A stretch of DNA of 64,000 nt from Saturnia japonica (lineage: Eukaryota; Arthropoda; Insecta; Lepidoptera; Saturniidae). This document shows positions 1 to 11,591 of the stretch, one piece after another. Both the position numbers and the translations under genes were made by a program. The notes beneath the pieces were generated by a model, which did not search any database, had not been told where the DNA came from, and saw nothing but the letters and a program-made list of their open reading frames with translations. Each line of letters opens with the position of its first letter. Position 1 is the stretch's first letter. Location of the stretch: the NCBI GenBank assembly GCA_033032175.1, contig CM065318.1, positions 14,198,001 through 14,262,000 on the forward strand. The letters are read 5' to 3'.

Positions 1-149
1 TAAACAGTATGTTGTCTCGGCAGTGTTAGCCACTCGGTAGATAAACACGCACACAGGCTACCCTCTGGCTTCGTTTCTTAGGTTACCTACTTACGTATTT
101 GACAATGCTGTATTAAATTGTCATTATTGATATCTTACCAAAGTATATC

Positions 150-600
150 ACTGCAAATTTCGTAAGTTTTAATTTAAATTAGTTCTACTTGGGTTTTATT
201 TCTAGTGATTGTGAGTTAGTAACGGAATATATAATAATTTTTAAAAAATAAATATAATTTTTTGGCTAAGTTTAATAAAACAAAAACAATTTTAAATCCT
301 AGGAAGTAGATAGTATAATATTTCGACATTAGTTATAAATTACTTAACTGCGGCGCACTCGCGACTATACTAGACTAGACTGCCGAAGTTTACCTAGATT
401 TCCAAGCACGTATCGTTTCGATAGTTTGTATGAAGACGTGATACTGTTTACTTTAGTGTATTGCGATTGCGCTTCTACGTCAAGCAACTACACTCGTTTC
501 CCTTCCCTGCTACACAACCATGCCCCCATTATCGTCTGTAGTTCCTCGCCCCCGCTAATGTCTGTCGCCACATACGACGGTCGCGCACAAGTTTGTACGA
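150..600. repeat. Dispersed repeat, copy 1
   Basis: This stretch matches 42050-42470 in the same orientation, with many substitutions and small indels. Shared landmarks include ACTTGGGTTTTATTTCTAG, AAAACAATTTTAAAT and GAAGTTTACCTAGATTTC. It has no coding capacity. In both places it runs directly into a minus-oriented SINE, so the two were probably spread or duplicated together. Family unknown. Confidence 0.7.
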
Positions 601-602
601 CT

Positions 603-738
603 GCAGATATTAAACCCCCAAACACAACTGTAAATTATTATGCTCATCACACAAAAATTAGTCATGTGCTGGAATCGAACCCACCACTTCTCGGCTCAAT
701 AGTAAGGCTTACTACCACTGCGCCATAATGCTTGTCAA
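603..738 (-). mobile_element. tRNA-derived SINE, minus orientation
   Basis: On the minus strand this starts with a tRNA-like head. It has a box A-like GGCGCAGTGGTAGTAAG and a box B-like GGTTCGATTCC, followed by a non-tRNA body. It resembles the better preserved copy at 13529-13700. The head does not fold as a complete tRNA, so it is a SINE and not a tRNA gene. Confidence 0.7.
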
Positions 739-1658
739 GGCATACGAATGTAGGGTAATTGAGAGTCTATTTTCAGTACTCATCAAGTTATTGCAGTTGA
801 GAACTGTAGTGGGGGTTTAAAGAGACTTCTCCAATAAAAATTAGATACATCATTTTTAAAATATAAATTAACGTTTTTAAAAGGACTAAAAATTATAAAA
901 TATACGTGAGGTCCATGCAATAGATAAATAAATACATGAGTAGCATGAAGTCACTAAGAATTTTATTAAGTGTGTTGTCTCCGCAGATATCTTCTAACTA
1001 AACTACTAATGTACCATTATCATCTATTGTACGCATCCTCATGTGTTTCGTAATTTTATATTTAAATTATTTTCTCATTTTTAGTCACATATAGAGTGGT
1101 ATTATTAAAAATACAATGGTTTATTGAAAGAAATAAATATTATCTCCTTTTTAGCCTCGTTTATGTAAATATTTATATTCAATTTTAAACACCTTGATGA
1201 GATTATGACTGAGATTCTAAAATTTCTACCAAACATACGGACAAGAAAGCAATGGAATATTGTATTGTTATACGGTTCTGAGCTATGTTTAAAGTTTGAA
1301 GTCTCAATCTCACGGGGAATGTAATTAAAAATCTGTTGCAAAATTTAAATCGAACAAATCTCATAACAGAAACCAATCAATAAAAGATTATTTTAAACGA
1401 CTTCAAAAAAGAAGGTTCTCAATTCGAATTTTTAATATTTTTTATCAATGTTCAGGCATAACTTCTTTGTTTATGAACCGATTTAAATGATTCTTATATG
1501 GTCGGAAAGAATATACCTCAAGGGTGGTCCTATTTTAATGTCATTGGCATTGAACCTTCGACTTTGCAGATACACCAGAGAAATTCTAAATAATTGAAGT
1601 TGGTTTTCGTTTTTTTTTTCTTAAAAAGTCTTGTTATATTGTTTTGTAATAATTACAG

Positions 1659-1924
1659 ATTCAGAGTTACCATCGCTTCTGTCACGTGGCGAGGCGACGG
1701 TTCAATCAGAGCATGGGTCGAATCCTCCACCATCACCAGCAACGGATGCGCGCGAATGTTCGAGCGACAGTGAAGCGCACTCGAGCGACCCTACTGACCC
1801 ATCGGCAGGTGCACGCGCGCGCTCTTCCTCGCCCCCGCTTGATCGAGACCCTCGCCAAATACAACAGTACGAGGACGACGATTTCCTTGAGGTTATGTGC
1901 AATGATGATATGGATCTCTTCTAA
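1659..1924 (+). CDS. Terminal coding exon of an unrecognised gene (partial)
   Basis: An acceptor (pyrimidine-rich, ending AATTACAG) is followed by an open frame ending TAA at 1922-1924. The exon enters with two bases of a split codon and codes for about 88 residues. The segment is low complexity: rich in Ser, Pro, Asp and Glu, with a very acidic end containing QQYEDDDFLEVMCNDDMDLF. Base composition is strongly GC-rich and coding-like compared with the AT-rich surroundings. The acidic/aromatic C-terminus looks like a transcriptional activation tail, but that is inference and I do not recognise the family. The upstream exons must lie before position 1, since 1-1650 shows only repeats. An AATAAA lies near 2571. 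Confidence 0.5.
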
Positions 1925-2612
1925 ATGGCATTAATTGGTGTCACCCACGATTCCTGTACAAGACTTTACTTATGAAGTTCCGGTCTTGTTGTCAATTGAT
2001 TTTGATATATCAGAGATTACAATATACGCAACGTTGGTGCACTGAAGACTGTAATTAACACCTTATTTATTGGTAGACCAGTAAGAGTTTTATAAGGAAG
2101 CGTTAGTGGTCAGTATCTCGGTTACAAAATTATAATCTGGCTAATGTGTAAATAATGTGAAGAAAGTGTTTACAATGGCACACTGTGACTACTAATTTAT
2201 ATGACAAGTAGTGAAGCTATTGGAACAAAAACTTGGTACGTATGTTAAACCCATATGGCCAACGTTGCCAAGCAACATTGACGCCAACGCGTGGACGGGT
2301 CGAAGGCGCTTAAAAATGAGTGTTAGATACCGCCACGTTCTGGCCAACGTATAGAGCCAGGGGGTATACAGCACGATTGAAAGTATTGTGTTCCAAAAAT
2401 GTATAAAGTTAAGGTTGCAACACATGATTGTCTATGTAAATTTTGATTCAGATTCTTAATTTTTTAAAATTAATTCAGCATTCTATTATTCATGTATATT
2501 GCTCCAAGGAGATATATTCTAATTAGTTACACACTTTTATTTCTTTGAAAAGTCCACACCCAACCGTGTAATAAAGAATGCCTGGGGTACACTTGTATTC
2601 TGTTATGTCTAT
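1925..2612. other. Presumed 3' UTR and intergenic sequence
   Basis: No convincing ORF. An AATAAA near 2571 could serve the exon ending at 1924. The right edge abuts the terminal inverted repeat of hAT copy A. Confidence 0.35.
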
Positions 2613-4599
2613 CAGCGGCGGCCTTAACCATTGCGAGGCTCCGGGCGGCAGGTTTTTGCGAGGTCTTTTGTCCTACGGAAAAGTACCTATGATATGCGAA
2701 AGTAGGTCTGGTCGTTTGGGAGGTAATCGTTATGTTTGACGAGAAATGCTAAAATTATACAAATAAATAAAATTTGAGTTTTAAAATATTTTACTTACAT
2801 TGAAAGATTTACAAAATTAACAAATACAGAGATGATAAATTTTAAATTTGATGTTTGCGGCTTTTACTGAAACTAAAATCTTTAATTAAAGCACAATAAT
2901 CTAACGAATGAGCTACGTCATTTTCGATTGAAAGAATAGCAAGGGCTGAAAGCCGATCCTGTGTCATTGAATTCCTCAAATATGTTTTAATAATTTTAAG
3001 CCTCGAAAAACTCCTTTCAGCAAACGCAACCGTAACAGGTGTGGTGGCAATAATTCTCAGAACTATTTCGATAGTAGGGTAAACTTCAGTTAATTTTTTT
3101 TTCTATTATGTATTTCATAACCGAGATAATGTCATTGTTTCCTTGATACACACCGATGAATATATTTAGTTCTTCGTACAATTTATGCCCATCAATATCA
3201 CATGATTCTTCTACTGTCATAGATATTTGCAAGTCGCTGCATTGCTTCGAAAGTTCACTATTACTAATTTCCTTTAATCTTTTTATATTATACATGAAAC
3301 CAAATATGCCTTCATTATGTTTAAGTGCCTCAAATCTAGGATGGCAGCTTGCGCGTACATTGTCGACAATAAAATTAAAATAGTTTATTTTGAAAATCTC
3401 TTCCGCATTCAATACATGAGCTTCATCTTCCCCTTCATAATCTAAATGCCTTTTTTTACGTCGTCTTCTGACTTCTTTAAAGTGTCTCTCAATATCATTT
3501 TCCTCGACTATTTCTCTCGCTGTTTGTTACACGGGATGACTGAAAACCATTTTCTCGATAATTATCGAGCCAATTTGTGAATGCGTCTAGGTGTTGTGTA
3601 GCCACATCTAAGTGCATGTTTTCGCTTTGCCACATTTTACTGATAACATTTATATTTGTAAGAATGCCATAATACCATATGACAAGTGAAACTACAAATT
3701 CGTAGGTAGTTATTTCCTTTTCTATAGAATGGCATTCACTGACCAACTGACAATCTGTTGTATTTTCTGCTAAATCCTTTAAAGCATTACGTATATCGCT
3801 TAGTTGGTATTTAACGGTCTTCACCGATGCTACCCTGCACTTCCATCTAGTTTGAGAAAGTGGTTTTAGCGATAAGGATTTTACATGAGCATTTAAAATA
3901 GCCCACCTCTGACTTGAGCCGACGAACAGAGTGTACAACCTTTGTAACAAACGAAAAAAAGATTTTGATTGGACACAAGACGATGCTGCATACGTTTTTG
4001 GACACCACTTTTTTCACCACGCATATTGGCACCATTGTCATATCCTTGGCCTCTGCAGTTTTGCAATGATATAACTAACTGTTCTAATTCTGTGATTATA
4101 TAATTAGTCAAACTCTCAGCTGTGGTTTTTTCGACGGCTATGAAACCAATAAAATGTTCTTCAATTTCAGCTGATTTTGTATTAAAAAATCTTATAATAA
4201 TTGATAGTTGCTCAACACGAGAAACGTTGCGAGTACAATCAAGAATAATAGAGTAATATTTATTATTAATTATTTTTTTAACAATTTACAGTTTTCATGT
4301 GACTTGCAATTAATTGTAGGAGCTCATTTTGAATATTTTTTCCGATATAGTGGTCATTAATCGTTTTATCTTTTACTTGTTGTAAGTGAAGTCTTAGCAC
4401 GGGATCAAATCGGGCTATTAACTTTACTAAATCTATAAAGTTGCCGCTTGTCTCACTCGAACCTAGTCAGATGTCAACTTCTCTCTATGACCCCTGAACG
4501 CCAAATTGTGAGATGCTAAAAATTTTACAATTGCCAGCAATCGTTCTAAAATATCTCTCCAACGTTGCAATTTGTGACTGAGCCAAGAAGTCAATAGTG

Positions 4600-4779
4600 T
4601 GTAGCGACACACAACGACATCTATCGAGCCACATACGACGCATCCTACATCGCGCTATAGAAATTAACTCTTCAATTGAGTATAGATACAAGAACCCGAC
4701 TACAACCGTTGGGCAGCTGCCCGCCAGACATAACACCCGTCTGGTCGGAGGATTCTCCCTTTGCAATAGTTCTTCTACA
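4600..4779 (+). repeat. TRIM 5' LTR
   Basis: Begins TGTAGCGACAC and ends TTCTACA. Almost identical to the partner LTR at 5287-5464, the clearest difference being a short indel in the first 20 bases. That suggests a fairly recent insertion. Confidence 0.88.
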
Positions 4780-5084
4780 TTGATGACCCCGACGTGATGA
4801 ACGTCAGCGCAACCTTCTTCGCAAAAAGCTACGTCATCGTGACGTCATCATCACTTCCTCAAGCATTCAAGCGGTAAGTCATACAGCCAGCCAGCATCCT
4901 CAGCTATTTCGGGTATCCTGACCACCAGCATGCAGCGGACGCGCATTCCTGGTCATCACCCACAGCCTTCTCAGCGACCTTGGCACAGCACACTGCACTT
5001 CGGCCGGTCAGCAAGCAGAGACGCTCTTCTCTCCTGGTCGACTCAGCAGCCAGCCACTACGCAAGACTGCAACACTCCGACTCA

Positions 5085-5215
5085 CTGGAGCATTCTTGCA
5101 GCATCACCCCGACTCACTGGGGCATCACCCCGACTCACTGGGGCATCACCGCAGACAGTTCCGACTCACCGTGAACTATGCGGCATCTGGTTCCGACTCA
5201 CTGGAACATTCCACT
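5085..5215 (+). repeat. Short tandem motifs inside the TRIM
   Basis: The motif CCGACTCACTGG recurs at least four times with variable spacers (GAGCATT, GGGCATCA, AACATT). The open frames crossing it are a by-product of the repetition and not a recognisable gag. Confidence 0.6.
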
Positions 5216-5286
5216 GGCCTGGCAAGCATCACAAGATGCATGGACGACTCAACCTGTTATCGACCTCCGGTCTCGGAGGGGAGTGA

Positions 5287-5464
5287 TGTAGCGACACAGC
5301 GACATCTATCGAGCCACATACGACGCATACTACATCGTGCTATAGAAATTAACTCTTCAATTGAGTATATATACAAGAACCCGACTACAACCGTTGGGCA
5401 GCTGCCCGCCAGACATAACACCCGTCTGGTCGGAGGATCCTCCCTTTGCAATAGTTCTTCTACA
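5287..5464 (+). repeat. TRIM 3' LTR
   Basis: Partner of the LTR at 4600-4779, preceded by the purine tract and followed by the AGTG target duplication. Confidence 0.88.
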
Positions 5465-6874
5465 AGTGGAACAGCTTTTTAAACTATTCTCTAAATTAAT
5501 CCATTTCAGCATAGAATCTTTGTCTTTGTGCTGTCGACTGACTAGATTCGTGTGACTTTAGGTAATCACCCAAGTTTTTCCAATCACACACTCCTTCACT
5601 TGGTCCAATCTTTGTATTTTCTAGCCCGAATATTCGACATGGAAAGCAGTAAAAGGCATCCTTTGTTTGTGAACAAATCATCAAGCGCTTGTTAAGCTTT
5701 TCACCGTTAACTAATATCTTATTATAATGATATTCACTGAATCGCCGTCCATTATCATTTACGGGAAATAACTCAATTTTAATCCGGATTGGACCTCTTA
5801 ATACAATCTCAGTTCGGTCTACATTAGTAATTGTTATGGGCCACAAACCTGGGTCATTTTAAGGATTCAGATTTTCCATTCCAGCAATCATGGATGTAGA
5901 CGTAGACTTGGGCTCAGATTCGTGTTCTTGACTGGATAGCGTTGACGGCGGCACCGGTGACTTAAGAGACAATGATGTAGTTAAATCATCATCATCCTCG
6001 CCGTTTTTACTTGATGACGGCGGTGGCACCCATGATGATGTGGAAGGAATGTTTTCAGCTGAATCAGGATTAAAGTCACTTTCAATCAATAAATGTTTCG
6101 TATAGGTTTCTTGATCATCACTTTTTATATATTTATATAAACATCCACGTAAAGTTTCTTGTACCTGCTTTCTTTTGATAGCTCGTTTCCTTTTAAAACA
6201 ACCTGACTCAAATTTTCTACCGGCATCACGATCACGCAAACTCATTTCGTAAATCTTGTTTTGTTTCGCACAAATAGTCAGAAATAATTTTTAAGTAGGT
6301 GTCACACAGTTTTTTTACACTTTATCAGCTTACTCAATACCTAAAATACTATAATTTACACCTTTCCAGCTCACTCAATACTCGAAACACTATAAGAGCG
6401 TAATATTGAATATAATTGAAAGATATGTACGGTACAGCAACGATTTTGTAACTCATACTGCAAACAAAATAATTCCAAGGTGACAAAAGGTGACGAACGA
6501 AATGAAACAAGGGAATTCCTCTAGCGACGGGGATTCCCCGAGCGATAGACGAGCAGAACATTATGTCCCGACTCCCGAGTCACAGACTATATAATACTAT
6601 ACTAGTCCCGAGTGCTATGCGTTTAATAAACCGATCTTTAAGTGTTTCGAGGCGCGATATTCAAGTACTACAAAATATATTTATCAATTACGATTTGAAT
6701 GAATGAATTAGTTAACTTTATTTTAATTTACCGTTATGTCATAACCTTAGTAAATAATTAAGAATCAAAATCAAAAGTTTTAAATTAAAAAAAAATAGTT
6801 AAAAAAATGTATTTTTTGACGCGAGGCCCCTGCAAGAGCGAGGCCCCGGGCGCCACCCCCTAAGGCCGCCAATG

Positions 6875-7420
6875 ATACTACCTGTCACGAGTCATGAGCG
6901 CAAGTGGATGATATTGCAATATGTCTTTATTGAATAAAAACGTTACTTCGAAATGGGGACAAAGTTTTCAAATTAAAAAATCTAGTTATTTGGTAAAAAA
7001 CAAAAACTTCTAGAGCAGCGATTTTCTAAAAAGTTCACTATTTTACTTTATCCCTATGAGGTATGTAAACAATATTAATAAGTACATCATTATAATATAA
7101 CAAATGACGGTTTGTTTTTCGATATATTTTTTTTGCTTAATTAAAAACCTTACAATTATACTTATATATTCAAGAGTATGCATAGCCTTAGTAAAGAATA
7201 AAGTTGAGTGTTGGGTTTGGTTTAAGCAACTATATTATTATTACCATGTTATAAGCTGACTTTTGATGACAATCTATCCTCGTATTAAAGAATACTGTGC
7301 TTAGATAAGGGACAGGCTCTCAAGTGTCAACTGTCGAGTATTTGGCGAAAGATTTTCAATTTGAGAGTAATAACTAGGCAAACGAGCAACAAAAAATAGC
7401 CTGCCACTATACTATATTAT
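6875..7420. other. AT-rich intergenic sequence
   Basis: No gene seen. 7310-7390 resembles a decayed part of the SINE-like repeat found at 41190-41470 (GAGATTTTCAA and GGCAAACGAG-like blocks). Confidence 0.4.
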
Positions 7421-7499
7421 TAGGTCCTTACATATGAAATTGGCGTTTTGTACGGGAGGAATATAAAGTCAATTTTATTTTTTTGTAAAACATATTTAA

Positions 7500-7582
7500 T
7501 TAATCAAAGTATGCACCGTTGTTATCTATGCACTTTTGCCATCTCATAGGTAGTTCATTCATCCCTTTACTAAAACAAACAT
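7500..7582 (-). pseudogene. mariner-like transposase, C-terminal fragment
   Basis: The minus strand reads KGMNELPMRWQKCIDNNGAY, then FD and a TAA stop. This is the typical end of a mariner transposase (LPxRWQKCIDNNGxYFD). The homology stops at a run of 15 Gs (plus strand 7583-7597), so only about 26 residues remain. Confidence 0.7.
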
Positions 7583-7899
7583 GGGGGGGGGGGGGGGCAA
7601 GAATCAATAGATTTTGTTTAAACACGCTAATATCGTAAAGTAATTCTGAAGTCGAGATCCTCCCGAACTGCTTTATCCGCGTGCGCGTTCAACAATAATA
7701 AAGATATACATATGCCTACCTCTTAAATTAAAAAGTGATATTTAAGGATTATTTTTAGACGTGGCATATTAATCCTTACGAACAAAGTTACTTCATCATA
7801 AAGACAATTTTATGAAGTTAAATTTTGCTTTTTATAGTATGCTATTTGGACACATAGTTTAGGAGATAATGAAAAATTGAAATAATTTGTGTTTGATAC

Positions 7900-8310
7900 A
7901 ATAAAACGGGCGCAACGAAGCCTAACAGCGCAACGGTACGCTCCTAACAATAATTAGCTACGCGCAACGGTAACAGTACCGAGCGGACCTGCACAAGCGA
8001 GAGTGCAGCGCGGCGCGGTGCGACGCCCGATCAACCCTCGGACTCGGTACCACAAACACGGCGAATATGTACTACACAAGCCCAATCCACTACGTGCGAC
8101 CAACTCTGTTCACACCCGAACCTACCCGGCGTGAAGAGAGCGAAACCGAACGGCACACACGAAGTGAGGTGCCTACACGGAGGCGTGGCGCTGGTGGATC
8201 TACGGAGATCTAAGTGGACTGGGTTACTGGCGGGTGAAAGATTTCTCAAAGATAATATAACACACACGAACACCAAAATCAAGTCACTGTATTCAATCTT
8301 CACAATGGCC
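7900..8310. other. GC-rich island of unknown origin
   Basis: GC content rises sharply over about 400 bp, with several CGCAACG-like words. It ends at the pogo-like element starting at 8321. Short ORFs exist on both strands but none is recognisable. It may be a promoter/5' UTR relic or the edge of an LTR or LINE element; I cannot decide. Confidence 0.3.
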
Positions 8311-8320
8311 GCTTACAATG

Positions 8321-8994
8321 CAGTGTAAACTCTTTATTACGAAACTCAAGGGACTGAGCATTTTTTCTCGTTATAGAGAGTTATCGTTATATGGAGTGAA
8401 CAAAAAAACAACCAAATTAACAAGAATTTTTAATATGTATGTCTTAGATAATAAATGCTTATAAATTATTGTTTACACATATAGTCTGATAACTTTGTCT
8501 GACGTTTTTTGCTATGCCAGTACTTGTTTTGTATTATTTTATGTATTCTATTCATATCTTCTTCTATCAAACTTTTTCGTCAACACTAATCGCTTTCCGT
8601 TTACTGGCCATGTTAACAGTTTCAAAGTAGGTTTACGACTGATAATACGATAGGTACCCAGTATACTTGGTCGAAGACCATCACTTCCGAGAAAACAATG
8701 CGTCATACTGCACGTGTTCAAGGCAATTAAGGATAACAAATCTAGACCGACCTCGAATGTTTCGGAGCTTCAAAGTCTTTTGTTACCTGATAACATAACA
8801 TTAAACAATAATACCGATAATAAATATTTACTGTCTAAAAATATGAACACATTTCTTCGTAATAGAGAATGGCGTATCGCAATAAAGAGTGTTTCAATAT
8901 GTGGGTTTTAACGCAAACCAACCAAGTTGGGCTCACTTCAACGTTATAGGGAGTTTATCGTTATAAAGGATAACGTTATAAAAAGTTTACACTG
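8321..8994 (-). mobile_element. pogo/Tigger-like non-autonomous DNA element
   Basis: Terminal inverted repeats begin CAGTGTAAACT on both sides and continue imperfectly (TTTATNACG), with TA following the right end. Inside, minus strand 8611-8567 reads MASKRKAISVDEKV then a stop. That is the N-terminal start of a CENP-B/pogo-type helix-turn-helix. The rest of the transposase is missing, so this is an internally deleted copy. Confidence 0.65.
8567..8611 (-). pseudogene. pogo-type transposase N-terminal stub
   Basis: Fourteen residues, MASKRKAISVDEKV, match the usual start of Tigger/pogo transposases and are followed at once by TGA. It cannot make a functional protein. Confidence 0.5.
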
Positions 8995-8999
8995 TAATT

Positions 9000-9840
9000 G
9001 TTATCACTATTGAGTGCTTCGGTGTTCATACACACCTTCAGAGTCTTGAGTCTTCTTTTCTGGAATTGCGTTTGACACTCTGTGTGCCGGTTGTCCGCAA
9101 CAGCCTCATATTTATACCGGTGTTGGAGCGGGACGGAACGATGGCGTCTATTCCCTTCCTACTCCAACATTTCCTAGTAACATGGCTTGTGGCGTGGCGC
9201 CATTATTATTACATACAATTTCACGTAATTAGATAATATCTCATAAGATTATTATTGGAATGTTACAAAACCTATTCAAATCTATTAAGAACATTAATAT
9301 CTACCTAAATACACACAATATTATAACATTAAGTAATAGTAAACTTCGTAAATATTAAACTTTAAACATTACAACACAAACGGCCTATAAACACGTTATG
9401 TATGAATTATAAACTTTACAAACACGATAGAATTCACTTAAAAACCTAACTATTCCTATAAAATCACAAACATTACACATAACTGGTTTAAAACCATGAT
9501 TATCAATGAAATATAAGTTCAGTACGTTTCTACGCTATTCTTACGAAATTATAAGCTTTATTTCTACGTATTTACTATCTTTAAATACCTACACTTTATT
9601 TATTTAATACATAAACAGTAAATCAACGATTGTTCATATGTAAATGCTTATTCCTTAAGCCTAGCAACTTATACCTACAACTAATTGTCCATGTTATTTC
9701 ATAAAACATCATGTCTATCCCTATGCGTCGCTTACATACAATTATGATAGATTACATGGGTACCTTGGCGGTGCGGTGTTTGTCGGATAAAATTAACACG
9801 AGTAAAACCATGGGGCACAGCTATTGAGAGTTTTTATACC
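9000..9840. other. AT-rich intergenic sequence
   Basis: No supportable gene. 9050-9200 is less AT-rich but has no recognisable product. Confidence 0.4.
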
Positions 9841-9844
9841 TACT

Positions 9845-10115
9845 AATTATTAATATTTTTGGTTGTCTGTTTGTTTGTTCCGGTTAATCTCCGAAACAGT
9901 TGGACCTATTTTGAAGGGACTTTTACTGACAGATAGCTGATGTTATAAGGAGTAAATTAGGCTACTTTTGTTTTAGAAAAGGAATTAGGGTTCCGCGAAA
10001 ATAAAATAATAGGCATTTTTAACTTCAAAATTGTCGGCGGGTTACAGCCGTGGGTGGAAGCGCGTTACCACAATACTAACGACATTTTGTAGTTGACGCG
10101 AGCGGAGCCGCGGGC
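9845..10115. repeat. Dispersed lepidopteran-type repeat fragment
   Basis: Contains TTGTCTGTTTGTTTGTTCCGG, CTCCGAAACAGTTGGACC and, near the end, GACGCGAGCGGAGCCGCGGG. These are typical tail and consensus words of abundant non-coding repeats in Lepidoptera. No ORF. Confidence 0.45.
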
Positions 10116-11500
10116 ACATTGAGTTTGTAATAAAATTTAAGCGTAAATATTTGAAAATCTTAATGATATCTGTTGAGTGGATTGATTTGGTAAGTTTAAT
10201 CGTAATTGTAATTAATTCAACGAAAAAAAACCCTTATGTGTACTTTACAAATAGTTGATGAATCTATATATTATGGGCATTATAGTGTTCATATCCGCCT
10301 ATAAAAATATTTTTGTAATTGTAAAACCAGTTTGGGTCCATCTTTAATTAACTTGTGGTGAATTTTGTAATTTGCGCCTCGGCCTCACACTTGAATATGT
10401 AAATATTCTCACCTATTTAATGCCTTTCGAAAAAAATACTGAACTCATTTGTGTGACGAAACATGTGGATGGACCCTTACTTTTTGTTTAACTTGGCTGT
10501 ATATTTAGCTGTAGTTGTAGACAATAATATCTGGTATTTTTGTATATTATCCAGGTTTTGAAACTACTAGTTATAAAAATCAGGTTTATCCGATATTTAT
10601 TATAAAAAATATTTTATAATAAATACATTTCTGAAATAATTATATTAATATTTAGGGGCTATATTCAAATAAATTTTTGGTTTAATGTTGCTTAATTTGA
10701 GATCATTTGGTATCGGTATAAAAGCACTCTAAGGTCTTTATCAGATCAATGTTGGTGTGATAAGGTGAATAAATAGTTTAAAAAATTAATCAAAATGTCG
10801 ATCTCCTCAATAGGTTTTTGTTTAAAACTTTTTTGTTTTTTTTTTTTTTAATATATTTAATACAATATTGGTATCGTGATACCTTGTTTACTTTTAAATG
10901 AAAAAGTATAAGAACACCAGTCGTCCTGAATATGCTTAAAAGTAGTTTGCGTCATTCGGATCCATAATTTGTCCCATAAATTAAAGACCATTTAACAATG
11001 TATTACAGCAACAGAACGGCGTGAAACATTTATCAGATAATTATGTGAAACAAAAAATTAAATTTTTACCGAGTTAAAAAAAAGAGGTTCTCAATTAGAT
11101 TGTTTTTTTATGGATGTTAAGAGCCATACCTTTTTTATTTTTGTACTGATTTTGATGATTCTTTTTTTCGTTGGAAAGGGGAAGCTTGTATAGAACGACA
11201 GATCTATTTCCAGGTTTTATTTAAAATGTAATTTAAATAGATTTATTTATTTAAATTACTGGTACATAGCTGACCAAGGTTATAAATTTTGTATTCGAAA
11301 TACGAATATATTGACTGTTCATAAGTACTGATTGTATTTTATACAAATTGAATGCTTTAGTATTGTTGTGAAGTTGGCATTGTATAGTTGGTTGGATTTT
11401 ACAGAAATGGTGTCTCAATATTTATATAATAAACTTAAAAAAAAAAAATGTGTTTTTATTACTATATTATAATACGCTATCTTTTCTATATATTTATGCA
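10115..11500. other. AT-rich intergenic sequence
   Basis: No gene, RNA or structured repeat that I can support. Confidence 0.4.
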
Positions 11501-11591
11501 GGATGGGCCAGAAAGATTTGCGAATTAAAAAAAAAATACAATAGGTACACATACACAACTTTATTTCAATTAAAATAGACATCTGGGAAAT

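Larger units (their letters stand above)
4600..5464 (+). mobile_element. TRIM: miniature non-autonomous LTR retrotransposon
   Basis: Two direct LTRs of 180 and 178 bp (TGTAGCGACAC...TTCTACA) flank a 507-bp interior with no gag or pol. A primer-binding-site-like GATGACCCCGACGTGATG begins just after the left LTR. A purine tract (GGAGGGGAGTGA) directly precedes the right LTR. The target duplication is AGTG (4596-4599 and 5465-5468). hAT copy B shows the empty site at 59615-59618. It must be mobilised by enzymes supplied in trans. Confidence 0.88.
2842..6245 (-). pseudogene. hAT-family transposase pseudogene (TTF zinc finger, DUF4371, hAT C-terminal dimerisation)
   Basis: Reading from 6245, the N-terminus has a basic start (MSLRDRDAGRKFESGCFKRK) and a Ser/Pro-rich linker. 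Next is a TTF-like segment with FYCFPCRIFG and CDWKNLGDYLKSHESS, then a DUF4371-like core with NCRGQGYDNGANMRGEKSG. The C-terminal hAT dimerisation block at about 2900-3050 includes RSFSRLKIIKTYLRNSMTQD. It is broken in several places. A TAA sits near 5860 where copy B has CAA. The TRIM inserts at 4600. Overlapping frames near 3850-4110 and 3490-3540 indicate frameshifts. Transposases of this type cut and paste DNA; this one cannot. Confidence 0.85.
2613..6874 (-). mobile_element. hAT transposon copy A (TTF/ZMYM1-like), interrupted by a TRIM
   Basis: The ends carry short inverted repeats: CAGCGGCGGCCTTA at the left, and CATTGGCGGCCTTA as the reverse complement of the right end. GC-rich subterminal stretches containing GCGAGG follow on both sides. 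Between them lies a decayed hAT transposase on the minus strand. The second copy at 55755-60711 is colinear, which confirms the unit. I see no clean 8-bp target duplication, so the insertion is old or the ends are eroded. Confidence 0.8.

Noticed and set aside
4930..5482. Protein-coding ORFs of 118 and 128 aa inside the TRIM
   Set aside because: They run through tandem CCGACTCACTGG motifs and the LTR itself. No gag or pol features, and frames overlap in several registers.
8031..8328. Opposed 90-aa and 65-aa ORFs in the GC-rich island
   Set aside because: No family features on either strand; GC-rich sequence naturally has few stops.
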